NCBI GenBank assembly: GCA_015680685.1
Contig: MNCI01024326.1
Location: forward strand, 88,354 to 113,268
DNA length: 24,915 bases
DNA from: Gnetum montanum
Lineage: Eukaryota; Streptophyta; Gnetopsida; Gnetales; Gnetaceae
Direction: 5' to 3'
How positions within the stretch are numbered: position 1 is the stretch's first letter; each line of letters starts with the position of its first letter. Positions 10,001 through 21,099 of this stretch are shown piece by piece. The notes under the pieces were generated by a model. That model saw only the letters and a list, made by a program, of their open reading frames with translations, had not been told where the DNA came from and ran no database searches. The translations under genes and the position numbers were made by a program.

Positions 10001-11280
10001 CAAAAGAGAGAGAGCACTTATATGCACTCATGTTACTAATGGCATTTTCCCTTTTCTTTTTTGCCATCTAAGAGCTCCATTATAGTGGAAAATCAAATAC
10101 AGAAATTTAATTTTTTGGCTAGAAGAAGAATTAGCAATATACAATATATTAAACTTAAAAAATCAATAAAAATATAGCACTATTCATTGGATCAAATTTC
10201 TGATCCAATTTTATGTAGGCTTCAATATTGCTTTGCAATTTACCAAAAATCTTGTCATTAATGGCAGATTTCTCAATCTACACTAGTGGGTACGGATGCA
10301 TGTACAGTATTCACACTGATTGCTTTCTGCACAAATATTTCTTTTTTCTAAAAAACATGTTAACGGTAATAAAAAAATCTTGTAATTACAAACAGAGATC
10401 TCTTTCTGAACTCACACTATTTAAACGCCAAATTGCAAATTCTTTTAATGCATAGAAAAAAAAAATTCAGGGTTTGCTGTTAAAAAGATAAAAAGAAAAA
10501 AATAAAACAAATACAGCAGTGTAATTCAACAAAATCACAATCTATGTACATGATATAACCCTCACTCTCCATGATGGCTGGAAATCTCCGATGAAAAGAC
10601 ATATAATAAATCAAGAAACACTTAATAAACTTTATAATTTGACACGAAATCTTCATTACCAAACTTAGCTTGGATACCATTGAATTGTAATATGGATGGT
10701 GGGATTGCGATGAAGTGATGCGCCTTATCCTCTCACAATGGGTTCTTTTGATTGGAGAATTTGCTGCAATCCAATTATCCTGCCCATGCTTAGAAGTTTT
10801 TAAAGTGACACGCTTGCCATGTGATGTGAAGGAGCCTTCTTGTTGCTAATCACATCAACTACTCAAGCAATAGCCTTAGGAATTTTCTATTAAATGGGGA
10901 TAAAGAACTAACGACGTTGTCTGGCCTGCACTATATTGGACCTTCCTGCTGCGTTAACTCTGAGCAAGCGGTTTTAGAAAATCATGGTAAAAACCGATGA
11001 ACAAACAACTGAAAATGAAAGCAAAGGATATAAAAAATATAAGCATTTTTTACTGCGTTTATTTGTTCATTTAAATCTATATGCTGAAGATACACGTTCT
11101 CTTAATGTACTGGAAATGAGAACCCATTCCTTAAATACCTAAAAATACGCAATCAAAAAGGTTTTTCAGTTCCTGCCAAAATATGAAACCATATCATTAC
11201 TAGAAATTCTCATGGCAAAGAAACCATATTTATATCATTATTCTTGTTAAACTATTGCATTTATGGCAGATATTATATAA
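10001..11280. other. unassigned region with a 9-bp hairpin
   Basis: No gene recognised. A perfect inverted repeat attggatca/tgatccaat at 10186-10194 and 10201-10209 could fold into a 9-bp stem with a 6-base loop. The rest is AT-rich with chance open frames. Confidence 0.35.
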
Positions 11281-11314
11281 ATTCATATATAATACAAATT
11301 CATATATAATACAA
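11281..11314. repeat. perfect 17-bp tandem duplication
   Basis: The unit attcatatataatacaa is repeated twice head to tail without mismatch. Confidence 0.92.
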
Positions 11315-11390
11315 ACTGGTCTCTTTTGCATATTTTCGGATTTTCTGAATAGCCTCATTCTATATGTTATTCTTTATCATTTCTCAATTG

Positions 11391-11430
11391 CCAAAGCCCA
11401 TAATTCCAAGCCAAAGCCCATAATTCCAAG
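11391..11430. repeat. perfect 20-bp tandem duplication
   Basis: The unit ccaaagcccataattccaag is repeated twice head to tail without mismatch, only 77 bp after the preceding 17-bp duplication. Confidence 0.92.
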
Positions 11431-13844
11431 TCTCAAAACTACGGGATCATGTTAGAACCAATCAAAATGGATGGCATATATGTTGCAAGTATAAAGTTTG
11501 TGAAGTACATTTTTCATTATTGTAAGTATCGTGTGAATTTCACTTGTAGCAGTGACTTGTGAGCTATTTAATTCAAAATCTATTGTAATTATTTTTACCT
11601 TACAAATTAATAATTATTTAATATTTTTCATAAAACTAATAGCATAAAGGATAGTTGTAATAACAAAAATAGGATGATGGTTGGAGTAGAAGTAAGAGAG
11701 GATGTAAACACTAGCATTGATGAGGTACATTGATCCATCCCATAAAAATATGAACTTTCCTTGGATAACAGCAATTCCCAAAATTCAAGAATACTACCCA
11801 TTAGAAACAAGATTTAGGGAAGATTGTTCATTTTTCATACTATATATCATTCTATACCACCTAAGCACTATGGGGGTGCTATTCTCTACATTTTCCATCC
11901 AAAAAGGCTTTATGTAAGCATGGTATCTACTACACATTATTCACCTAACACTATAAAATGTTAGGTAGACATGATCAAATCATGAAACTAAAATTCAAGA
12001 TGTTATTAAGTAGGTTCAGTTAGATTGGATCCTCATTATGGTTGTAATTTATGGACATACTACATAGACTAATAAGTAATAACTACTATAGGTGATGTGT
12101 TGCCATGGATTTAACCATTTTTGAAAACATAAGACTTTCATTTTTGCCCTTATTTTCCTATGAAAAATGTCCATGTGTCAAATTTACACACTAAATAAAA
12201 AAAATGAAAACCATGTGATGGCTAAGTCCTTCAAGATTCCAAGAGTATATTCTTGAAAAAAATCAAAATGTACAAAGAGACATGTAAGTGTTTACATCCA
12301 AGGAAGCTTTTGTAACAAATAGTTAACATCTATGTAACAAATAGTGTCCATAAAAAGTAATGAAGAAAACCAAAAATAACATAAGAAATTTCTTAGTAAT
12401 TTGAAGAATCAACCTATTACTCAACTTCTCTCCTCACTCAAGATCCATCTCTTATCTCAAGAAAGGCTTAATGATGTATAAAATAATCAAATTTCATATC
12501 TTCAAGAATTTGACTTTTAAGAGATTCAATATCAAGTTTAAAATTTCACAAGATTCAAGCCACAATTAAAGGATCAACCATCAAAAGAAGAGTAATAATC
12601 ATAATAAACTCAATCAATTATGATTCCAAGATCCAAAGGATTAAAACTTAAAAGGAGGGAGAGATATTAATCTTAAAGAATTAGATATGGAAGCTATATG
12701 AATAACAACATTAACATCAATCTTAAGGTAGTAATTAAAGATTAAGATAAGAAGTGTTAAGACAAGGATTAACATAAAGCATTTTAAGAAGACATCTCCA
12801 TAATTTTATTAGTGAAGAAGGGTATCATAGCTTTTGGGATAATGCCTAAACTTTATTTATATCCTTTTAAAATCATTTCCATGATGTATTTATTAGGAAG
12901 AAATTTTAGAATCATAAAAAATTTAGCAAAAGTAAAATTAAGAGAAATGTTTTTAAGAAGATGAGACCCAATCCTATACAATCTATAAACAAAGGAATTT
13001 TCCTTAATGATAAACACACCACTTGAAAGAAGAAATTAAGTATTCTTGCAATCATGAGTGTTACACTTTTCTTTATTCTTTTAAGATCGTTTGTCTATTT
13101 CTTTGAAGTCCTTCTTCATTCTACCATGTTTCTTAACTAATTTCTCATAAGCACTCTTCCAATTTTGATATCACAATCTTGCGATTTCTCTCAAGTGAAT
13201 AAATCCTTAGAACCTACATCATAATAATCTCACAAAACTTTAAAGAAGAATGATGAAGAATATCTGTTTGAATACTTTAATTTTTATGCAACTTTAATTT
13301 CTATGAAGAATGTTTTCTAAAGTATCCTTTAATTTGCTTTATGTCTCAAGAAGTTCATTATAATGTGTTTGTAGAAGTGTTTACACTAGTTTTGTATGTT
13401 GAATATCCAAATATAATTTATTTATGTAGTTTTCTTCTAAATCTATAATGACTTTTATGTTTATTATAAGGAAACAGATAGATCTACAAGTTTATGATTA
13501 GAATTATTTCATTGTGATGAAGATTCATAAATACTTCATAACATTTGTCATGTATCTTGAAATTCCTATGTAACAAAATTTTGAGCAATTCTCACCTACA
13601 TCTAAGCATTTGAATAACAAATTTACATAGGAGAATTCATAATTTGATCTACATGTACTCTAATTTCATGTTACTTTATCTAATTTATTCTTTTATTTTA
13701 AAGAATTTCATGTCTCTACATGTCTAAATTATAAATCCATATCATAATATTTTATATTGAAATTTCATTTCATGGATAGTAAAATTCCATGTTATGACAA
13801 CTTTAAAAATGTATATTTGTACACAATGAACCCATGTGCTTGAG
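11431..13844. other. AT-rich region without recognised gene
   Basis: No confident feature. Between about 13215 and 13080 the minus strand reads coiled-coil-like text (QNWKSAYEKLVKKHGRMKKD, then a Phe-Lys-Glu-Ile block) flanked by stops, which could be the relic of a retrotransposon gag or spacer region. The block 12350-13000 is rich in aag/atc words but has no open frame of note. Confidence 0.3.
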
Positions 13845-14640
13845 TTTTTTTTTTTTTTTGAAAAAGGTCGAGCGAATATATTTAAAAAAAAGAAGCTATA
13901 CAAAGTACAGCGTGGGCCAGGGCCGCTGGCCCCACACCCTCCAAGGAATTTCCCCGGGGCTGCCCATAGCATCCCCGTCATTGCCACCCCGCCGACGAAG
14001 GACTACCCACCCCACAAGGATTAGACAATAAACCCCTCCCCTGACACCCCGTCTACCGGCGGCGGCAACCAACCGTGAGACGGGGACGTGGACCTAAATT
14101 TTGCTGGGCTGTCCCGGCCCGTCCTCCCTGCGGCGTCTTCTGAATTCTTCGATGATTTGGGCGATGCCGGTCCTGCGGTTGGGGGTGCTCACCTTCAAGG
14201 CCTGCAGTGCTGGATTCAGGGTTCGTCCCCCAGTATGTCATTGGTTCCAGCAGTAAGCTCATGCCTCTCCTCCGCCTGGATCTGGATTCGTCTCTCGATC
14301 CGCCCATGGGTAACGTCGTGGGGGGTGGTCTGGCCATGCGAGCGACCCCCCTGAAGCCCCGCCGCATTCTCGCCTGCTGCTTGGAAGGTTCTAATGTTGT
14401 GTGAGGAGCCATGGCGGAGGCAATCTCATCCCAAAGCTTAGTGATCTTCGTGCAAAGGATGCTCACGGGGGAGTGTTGCACATTTGAAAATGCAATCATT
14501 CCTAGCCTGTCACAGGACCCACAGCGCGGCGAGCGTTGCCGGGTTGCCCCAGAACTCTGGGGTGCGGAGCCCGGCTGTTTTCCAGAGCTGCGCGGTCACC
14601 TGACAATCAAGGACGAAGTCATTGCAAATATTTTTTCAAT
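13845..14640 (-). mobile_element. L1-type LINE, 5'-truncated 3' end
   Basis: A run of 15 T (13845-13859) is the poly(A) tail on the minus strand. Upstream of it (higher coordinates) lie an AT-rich terminal block shared with the copy at 5269-5655, a GC-rich 3' UTR, and the C-terminal end of ORF2. GC content falls sharply at about 14640, which I take as the 5' truncation point. Same family and same orientation as the 5269-5655 fragment, but it keeps more of the element. No clear target-site duplication was found by eye. Confidence 0.75.
14400..14625 (-). pseudogene. LINE ORF2 C-terminal segment (after the RT zinc-binding domain)
   Basis: The minus strand reads NDFVLDCQVTAQLWKTAGL, then TPEFWGNPATLAALWVL, a stop, and QARNDCIFKCATLP. 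Plant L1-type ORF2 proteins end with a zf-RVT-like region followed by a segment of the form LWxIWKARNxxVF. The Trp/Arg-Asn-Asp spacing fits that, with a stop (TGA) where the family has the second Trp, consistent with a TGG to TGA change. The reading frame shifts afterwards. The RT and endonuclease domains are missing through 5' truncation. Confidence 0.68.
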
Positions 14641-15760
14641 GATAAATTGACATGTTGTCACTTATCCTTACTCTAATAACCTAAACTAAATGAAAATAAG
14701 GCATATTCAGTAAGCCAAAAATTAAAGAGGACATGCATAGATATATTAATTACCATTGAATTAATAACTAATGATACCAAGGGATATTATTTTTTCCCTA
14801 TAAATTTCTCAATTGAGGCAAATTATAAAGACTTGCACCCTATTTAACCCTTCCATTACACTAACTCTAACAAAGAATATTTAAATTATATTAAAATATA
14901 GATGGGAAAAATCATGCTAGATGAAGAAATAAAGAACTTATAATAAATTGGAGGAAAAAATCATACTTTGTACGGTATGTCAAAGAAAGTTAGATTAAAT
15001 ATAGATGAAAAATATGGTGTCAGGTAGGAAAATGAAATAGCTATACTATACATCTAATTTGAGACATTGATTAGATAGAAGTCAAGCTAAATGGTAAAAG
15101 TTATTGAAAAAATCTCATATTAACTTAAAATTCACTCTTAAGCTTTCATTTATGCACATCCTGGCTTTATTCTTGGAAATGAGTTAACTATAATTTAAGC
15201 TCTCATTAAGGTAGAAATTCTTGTTTATATTTTTAATTCTCAATTTTTCATGAAAATAGGTAATACACAAAGTGCTAAATTTCAAAATTCAAAATAAAAA
15301 TAATAATATAATAGATCTTATGTTGGTTGTGGAACTAATCATGTGATTTTTTTTGGAATTTAAACTTTAATTAATGCTCAAACTATCATCTAAATTTTTT
15401 TAGGCTAGCAGCCAACAACCAACTAACCTAAGAGGATTTTTCATAATCATAGTGGATAATTTTTTTTGGTTGTAAAATTAAGAGGGTACTCCTTAATCAT
15501 GGTAAATAATATAAATAGATGAGGTGAGGAGTAGTTGTCGAGTCATAAAAATATTTGATTTTTTATAGAAGAAAAAGATCCTTTTGCTTGAAATATAGAT
15601 ATATATAATAATAATTATATAGCTAGTATTATCAATTTTCATGAGAATAAGTAATAAACAAAGTGTTAAAGTCCATCTCATGAACTAAACTTACATATAG
15701 GTTCAATTATTTAATTTAAAATTTGTTAAATATGTTTCAATAAGTTTCTTACATTCTATG
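14641..15760. other. AT-rich region without recognised gene
   Basis: No gene recognised. Two similar stretches of about 42 bp (15236-15280 and 15628-15672, both containing tcatga-aaata-gtaata-acaaagtg) lie in direct orientation about 390 bp apart. Confidence 0.35.
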
Positions 15761-15762
15761 NT

Positions 15763-16146
15763 AAGGATGAGTTTTTAGTTAATCATGGGGGTATAATGAA
15801 TATTGTTTTAGTTTGTCATGTCAATGCACTGGCATCGATATAGCTCTAGCTTTTTCAATGTATTAGCATTGACACAATCCTTATAAATACCTATATAAAT
15901 GCATGTACCTATTGTATTTATGGCATCTTTGGATCATTGTATAGCTAGACCCTTGCAACTTTCTCTAATGAAAATTAGAATATTTATCTCACCAAGTACC
16001 TACAGTGTAAATTTAATAGATTGTATAGAGTATCATTCAAGTGCTTATTATACCTAGACACACTTGCATGAAAAAAATGAAATCAAGATTTGTTTTGTTC
16101 ATTGCGACACTAGGCTTAGCACTTTAATTTATTCTTTTGCAATTTA
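15763..16146 (+). repeat. left arm of 384-bp inverted repeat (LTR copy bounded by Ns)
   Basis: This segment is the reverse complement of 16571-16954 with equal length (384 bp) and about six mismatches seen by eye, so about 98% identity. It starts with the pre-LTR end and polypurine tract (CATGGGGG) of family B and runs into the LTR, including the TATA region (TATAAATACC). Single N bases sit directly outside it at 15761 and 16147. This exact bracketing suggests a separately assembled piece placed into a gap, so its position or orientation may be wrong. Confidence 0.9.
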
Positions 16147-16147
16147 N

Positions 16148-16570
16148 CAATCGAATTCCAGAAATCAAACTAGTTAGATGTCTTAAATAGCAAGTGTTAA
16201 GATGCTAATCATTATTTTCCTGATGACACTTGTGTAGGCTATTGGAACATATGATTAGATTTTTATTATTAAAATATTAAAAATGTTAAAATATTAAAAT
16301 ATAAAACTAATTATCCTAATTGTGGAAAATAAATCTAATCTAGGTTAGCATAGAGCATCTGTTCTTGACTTTCCATCCACATCCTAAACATGTGCTAATG
16401 CTATTAGGTTACCAAGTGTTCCATTATTGCATGTACCAAGTGATTCACTAATAGGATTGCCAAGGGTTCATACATTTATACTCAAAATTGATTATACTCA
16501 TGAAAATTTACTAAGTGAAATGGAATTAAGCATTTAACTAATTGCATAGAAAATTAAGGAACAAATAAAG
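16148..16570. other. spacer between inverted arms, mostly LTR of element B
   Basis: The loop of the inverted repeat. It contains an AT-only tract of attaaaatatt words at 16265-16310. On the minus strand it continues the LTR of element B and ends near 16220-16250, but I cannot fix the LTR border. Confidence 0.4.
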
Positions 16571-16920
16571 TAAATTGCAAAAGAATAAATTAAAGTGCTG
16601 AGCCTAGCGTCGCAATGAACAAAACAAATCTTGATTTCATTTTTTTCATGCAAGTGTGTCTAGGTATAATAAGCACTTGAATGATACTCTATACAATCTA
16701 TTAAATTTACACTGTAGGTACTTGGTGAGATAAATATTCTAATTTTCATAGGAGAAAGTTGCAAGGGTCTAGCTATACAATGATCCAAAGATGCCATAAA
16801 TACAATAGGTACATGCATTTATATAGGTATTTATAAGGATTGTGTCAATGCTAATACATTGAAAAAGCTAGAGCTATATCGATGCCAGTGCATTGACATG
16901 ACTAACTAAAACAATATTCA
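16240..16920 (-). repeat. LTR of element B
   Basis: On the minus strand the LTR begins TGAATATTG at 16920, right after a polypurine tract, and has a TATA box (TATAAATA, 16835-16828) about 85 bp in. The lower border is uncertain. Its first part is duplicated in inverted orientation at 15763-16146. It lies at the 3' side of the gag-like relic, so it is the 3' LTR of that element. Confidence 0.6.
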
Positions 16921-16975
16921 TTATGCCCCCATGATTAACTAAAAACTCATCCTTGAGTTCCCAAAATTGGAATCA
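16921..16975 (-). other. polypurine tract and pre-LTR end of element B
   Basis: The minus strand reads GGAACTCAAGGATGAGTTTT, then a short stretch ending CATGGGGGCATAA before the LTR. The polypurine tract primes plus-strand DNA synthesis. The first 20 bases are identical to the pre-LTR end of element C (23575-23556). Confidence 0.7.
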
Positions 16976-17149
16976 ACTTATTTACAAAATTAGGAAAGTA
17001 TGAGATTAATTAGTTGATTGACTAGAGTCCTGCATAATAAAAATTCATTTGAGTGATTATAGTATAATATCAAACAAAATTTGGATATATTATGAACAAA
17101 TTGACCCAAGCCAATATGTACAAAATTGTTCTAAGGCATATGCCCTAAC

Positions 17150-19700
17150 TAGTGCTAGTAGGTGATGGTTCTTATGACTCCTATGATGGCTCCTCATATC
17201 TTGGTGGTGGGTGTGGCTACCCTATTGCTAGTACTACTACTTTTAATAGCTGAAATACCTAAAGGAGTGCCTTCATCTTCTCTTCTTTACTCTTAGGATC
17301 ACTAATTATCCAACAGAATTATCTAGAGTTACTAGTATTGGAACATTCCAAGAGCAAGACAAAGTAGGAAACATCTATTTGGTGTTGATAACCTAGGTAG
17401 AAAATTGTTTATATTTAACATTGAACATATTGACTATATTTTTTAGCTCTTCATAATCTATCATCCTTTTGGTCAAGTTCTCTAAGGCTAAGATTTGATC
17501 TTCAAATATGCCTTTTCAAACCTCAAGCTCCTCATTCGTAATTTTTAAGTTTTTTTTTTGGTTTCCTTATGGAGCTTGAACTTGTAGTTAAATAATAGGT
17601 ATGATTTCACCACCTACTTGTTTAACTTTGACCAAGGTCTCCTAGTAGTGAGCATCACTAGATTAACATATCAAAGGTTGAAAAATCGCATATAATTTCT
17701 CATATCTTTGATTTGCAACTTCTTTATGTGAATTTCTACTTTGTTGTACTCATTGAGTCCATTAAATATGGGTTTTCATGCATAACCTAGTTGTTGGAGT
17801 TGCTAAAGGATATCATTCATCTTTACTTCAGCTAGTTGGATTACATTTTCATTCACTTATTTTAGCATGTCAACCTAGTCCTTGTAATGATTTTTAACTT
17901 TTTCGTACTTAAGGGCTTCATTATTCAAAATAGTGATCTCAATTATCAAATTTTTCCTAATCACATATACCTTCAACAATGAGAGATTTCTATTTTCTAT
18001 TTCCAATCTTCTAACATCATGGTTCATCTTGGCCAATTACTCTTGCTAGTACTTAAGGTATTCTTCTAATTATTATTTTTACTTCTCTATCTTAAACAAT
18101 ATTCTATTCTCCTTGGTCAATTCTTCATTCTCCTAATTCACTTAGATAAGATCATTATTAGTACTATGTAGCATCGTATCTCACAAGCTTGCATTCCAGG
18201 TGACACTTTTCTTTTCTTCTTCAACATTCTTTTATTTATCTGGAAGCTTGTTAAAGGATTCATTCCTACTTAGCCCTAATTAAACAATGATAAGATTAGA
18301 CAAGTAGGCCTTAAGTTGTGTAACCTATGCTACCAACTATCGGTTAAGATCGGTAGTTTATTAGAGTTACACTTCAATGACTACAATCTTACCCCTTATC
18401 TTCAAAAGTTTAGATTAGATCTATGAAATATATTCTAGAATGTCGAAGAGTTCTAGAATTGATTGCCTAATGCCCACAAATATTTCCAACACCTCCTTAA
18501 CATTTGGATGTTTTCCATGATAAGAATATTAGGAATAAGTGTTATAGGAACCTTTAATTATTCACTAATGTGGTTTTCCACTACCTCAACCATTGTCTCC
18601 TCTTCTTTATATGGCATGATGAAAAATGTGGTACCTTTTTCTTCTTTCAATTCTATGGAGAAGATTGAAGCATTTCCCAAAATCTCAAGTACTTGTTTGG
18701 TGGGCAAAGATACTACAACTTTTCTAGTAGCAGGTGTGGCATAAACAATGGCCTAACCTTTTTCCATGAAGAATAGATATTCTAAGTCATCCAATGGCCA
18801 ACTCATGGTCCTTAAAACCTCATTCAAATGGATTATGGTTGAACGATAATTCAAAGGTTCATCTCTAGGTTCTTGTTGCTACTCTTTTAGCTATCTTAAA
18901 CATTTTTCTGCATCTATAGTATCCTTTATTGATTATGATGGAATCGCTTCTTTCTAAACTTGTGAAGAAGACCTTTCCTTCATCATCTCTTTTCATGATG
19001 CTATCATAAACCTCTAGAGCATCTTATTCATATAGTAGGTAATCCCTCTAATTTTGTAGAGTTTTTTGTTTAGCATAGAAAGGGGACTGCCATTATACCC
19101 TTTGTATTTTTCTTAAATTGCTTCTCGATCTCTAGTAAGATCAACTAGGGTAGGTTGATAGGAAAATTTTTTACTAAGAGCCATATATGTCTTAGCAAAA
19201 AATAATGTCATCTTATTAGGCCAGATCATTGGATTGATATGGTATATTACTATCTTTAAATAAATCATTTTAGCCTTTATAAGAGTGTCATACTCCTTAT
19301 GAGCAATGTCATAGCACTCTTGCTCCACCTCTTTTTGCTCTCTGCATTAGACTTAGTGGATACTTTCACAAGTTTTGCCTCTATATTAGGAAAACCCAAG
19401 GCATTTGCAATGGCCTCCACCAAGTAGAAAAATATAATGTCCTTGATTTTAACAAAGGTATCTTCCTAGTGATTATTCCAGAAGAGATATATTTCATCAA
19501 GATACCATTGTTCTCTAGTGGAAATCATGGGCCAAAGAGGTGATGCTTGCAATTGGTCTCTTACTTCTTATGGTAAAAACTTTAGAAATAGACCAAAGTT
19601 TGGTTCCTAAGGAATCAAACCCTAGATATCCTTAATTTAGATGTTTTCTTAGGAGGCTTCCATGAGAATAACTTTTGGATTTATCCTTGGTCTAGGTACT
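17150..19700 (-). pseudogene. gag-like coiled-coil polyprotein of element B, decayed
   Basis: A long coding relic runs in minus sense. At 19640-19100 I read WYLDEIYLFWNNH, then DTFVKIKDIIFFYLVEAIAN, ALGFPNIEAKLVKVSTK, and the 71-codon open piece at 19113-19328 (MEQECYDIAHKEYDTLIKAK...). At 18740-18460 comes ATRKVVVSLPTKQVLEILGN and onward. From about 18440 to 17400 heptad-rich, charged coiled-coil text follows (ENEELTKENRILFKIEK; LAKMNHDVRRLEIENRNLSL; NEALKYEKVKNHYKD; NLTKRMIDYEELKNIVNMFN). Many TAG/TAA stops and some frameshifts break it. I do not recognise the family for certain. The gag-like role is inferred from its position between an LTR-like region and a polypurine tract. No protease, RT or integrase motif was seen. 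Confidence 0.6.
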
Positions 19701-19840
19701 TCATGCTACCATAGTAACTAATGAACAAATTCTCTTTCTACCTCCTCCTGAAAGGATCTAATTGCATGTGTGGCTATTGTTGCTATCCCAATCCATATCT
19801 TAGATGATGTTCATTTCTTTGTGAAGGTACTTCCACTTGT

Positions 19841-19860
19841 GGGCCTTATTTTGACACCAT
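19841..19860 (-). other. possible primer-binding site of element B
   Basis: The minus strand has TGGTGTCAAAATAAGG between the LTR-like region and the gag-like relic, where a tRNA primer site should be. I cannot name the matching tRNA, so this rests on position. Confidence 0.25.
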
Positions 19861-19869
19861 CTACAATCA

Positions 19870-20420
19870 CATGTACAATCATTGATTAGCCTTTAATAGC
19901 TTTAAGTATGAGTCTTGACATATTTGATCATCCTTGATTGACTTATTTTGCTAATTCTAGTGTTATTGCTTATAGATGAATATAGTTTATCATTTCAAGG
20001 TCATAAGGTAGTTATTAATATATTAATTTACTAATATTTCAATAATTTTAGTGTCTCTATCTTAAGTATATAAAAACTGAGGATTTTTGAAGTGTTGTAA
20101 ATTATTAATTTCTTCTTCCCATGAAAATGAATGTAACTTTGTAAGTGTATAGGTTTGTGAATGAATGAAATTGAGATTAAAGTTCATTAGATATTGCTCT
20201 TAGAATGTCTTGGGCTCTCAGAACAACGAAAAATCTTCTCTTATTTGGCAAAAAATGTTAGAATATGGCTAACTCCCCACACATATATATAGAGGTTAAT
20301 ACTATGTCAATGTTGATTCATCAATGAAGATAAATTCATTGATACAACAATGTTAATGTAGCCTAGGTCATAAATTTTCGTTTTATTTTTTCCCTTAGTT
20401 TTATGACATTTAAAGCAATA
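19870..20420 (-). repeat. LTR-like region upstream of the gag-like relic
   Basis: In minus sense there is a TATA-like stretch (CTCTATATATATGTG, 20294-20280) followed by a pyrimidine-rich leader (for example CAATTTCATTCATTCAC near 20160). A 9-bp inverted repeat (atcaatgaa/ttcattgat, 20320-20328 and 20335-20343) lies upstream in the presumed U3. The wording is only loosely like the LTR at 16240-16920 (CATTGACA then TATA box), so it may be a very old partner or another family's LTR. Confidence 0.35.
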
Positions 20421-21099
20421 TAGGAATTGAATGAGAGCTATAGGAAGGATCTAGTTATAAGGAAAATATTGGATGGCATAAGTAGAATTTTATAAGGTTG
20501 ATGAAGCTTAGATTATGAATTGGGTAATGACATGAGAGGTTCTTAAGAAGATAAATAAAAATGATGATGCATTTAATTTTGGAGTTGCAGATTAAAGTTT
20601 TAGGCATGTGGAGGTAGTGTATAGACTAGATTTCCAAAAGTTATACAAGTGAATCCTCCTCAAGGTAGGATTCTTCCATTAATTCCTTTGTATATCCATC
20701 TCACAAGGTATTCATAGGCTCATTATAGATTAAATGTTGATTACATATATATGCCACACCTACAGAACTACTATCTTTGGAATTCTTCTCTATACTAAAT
20801 AAAATCATTAGGTAATCAAGTGCATACAATAGTGAGGTGAATAATGAAATAATAAGAAACTACATAGATAGGGATGTGAAATGTTTCACCAAGTTCATAA
20901 TAGGTCCTTGTGTTGAATGTGATTAAAATGACCATCATACCTATCAATTGAAGTTTTATACTATGTCCATATCTTGGCTAGTGACATTGCATTATATCAT
21001 TCTAAACTTAAAACCATGAGACCATCATAACCAAATGAAAACATCAGTACTCAAAAAGAAAAAAGAGGGAAGTAATTTTTATTAATTAATTACTTAACA
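20421..21099. other. unassigned AT-rich region, possibly lower part of LTR A
   Basis: No gene recognised. It lies between the LTR-like region and the repeat-rich LTR of element A, whose lower border could not be found. Confidence 0.3.

Noticed and set aside
9990-10030. miR156/157-like word (agagagagagcac)
   Set aside because: Several mismatches to the mature miRNA, and no complementary arm nearby to form a precursor hairpin.
14053-14499. 148-codon minus-strand ORF
   Set aside because: It is out of frame with the recognisable ORF2 text (LAALWVL/QARNDCIF) and rich in Arg and Pro, as expected for a GC-rich shadow frame.
18463-18744. 93-codon + strand ORF
   Set aside because: The opposite strand carries the continuous gag-like text (ATRKVVVSLPTKQVLEILGN...), so this is its shadow.
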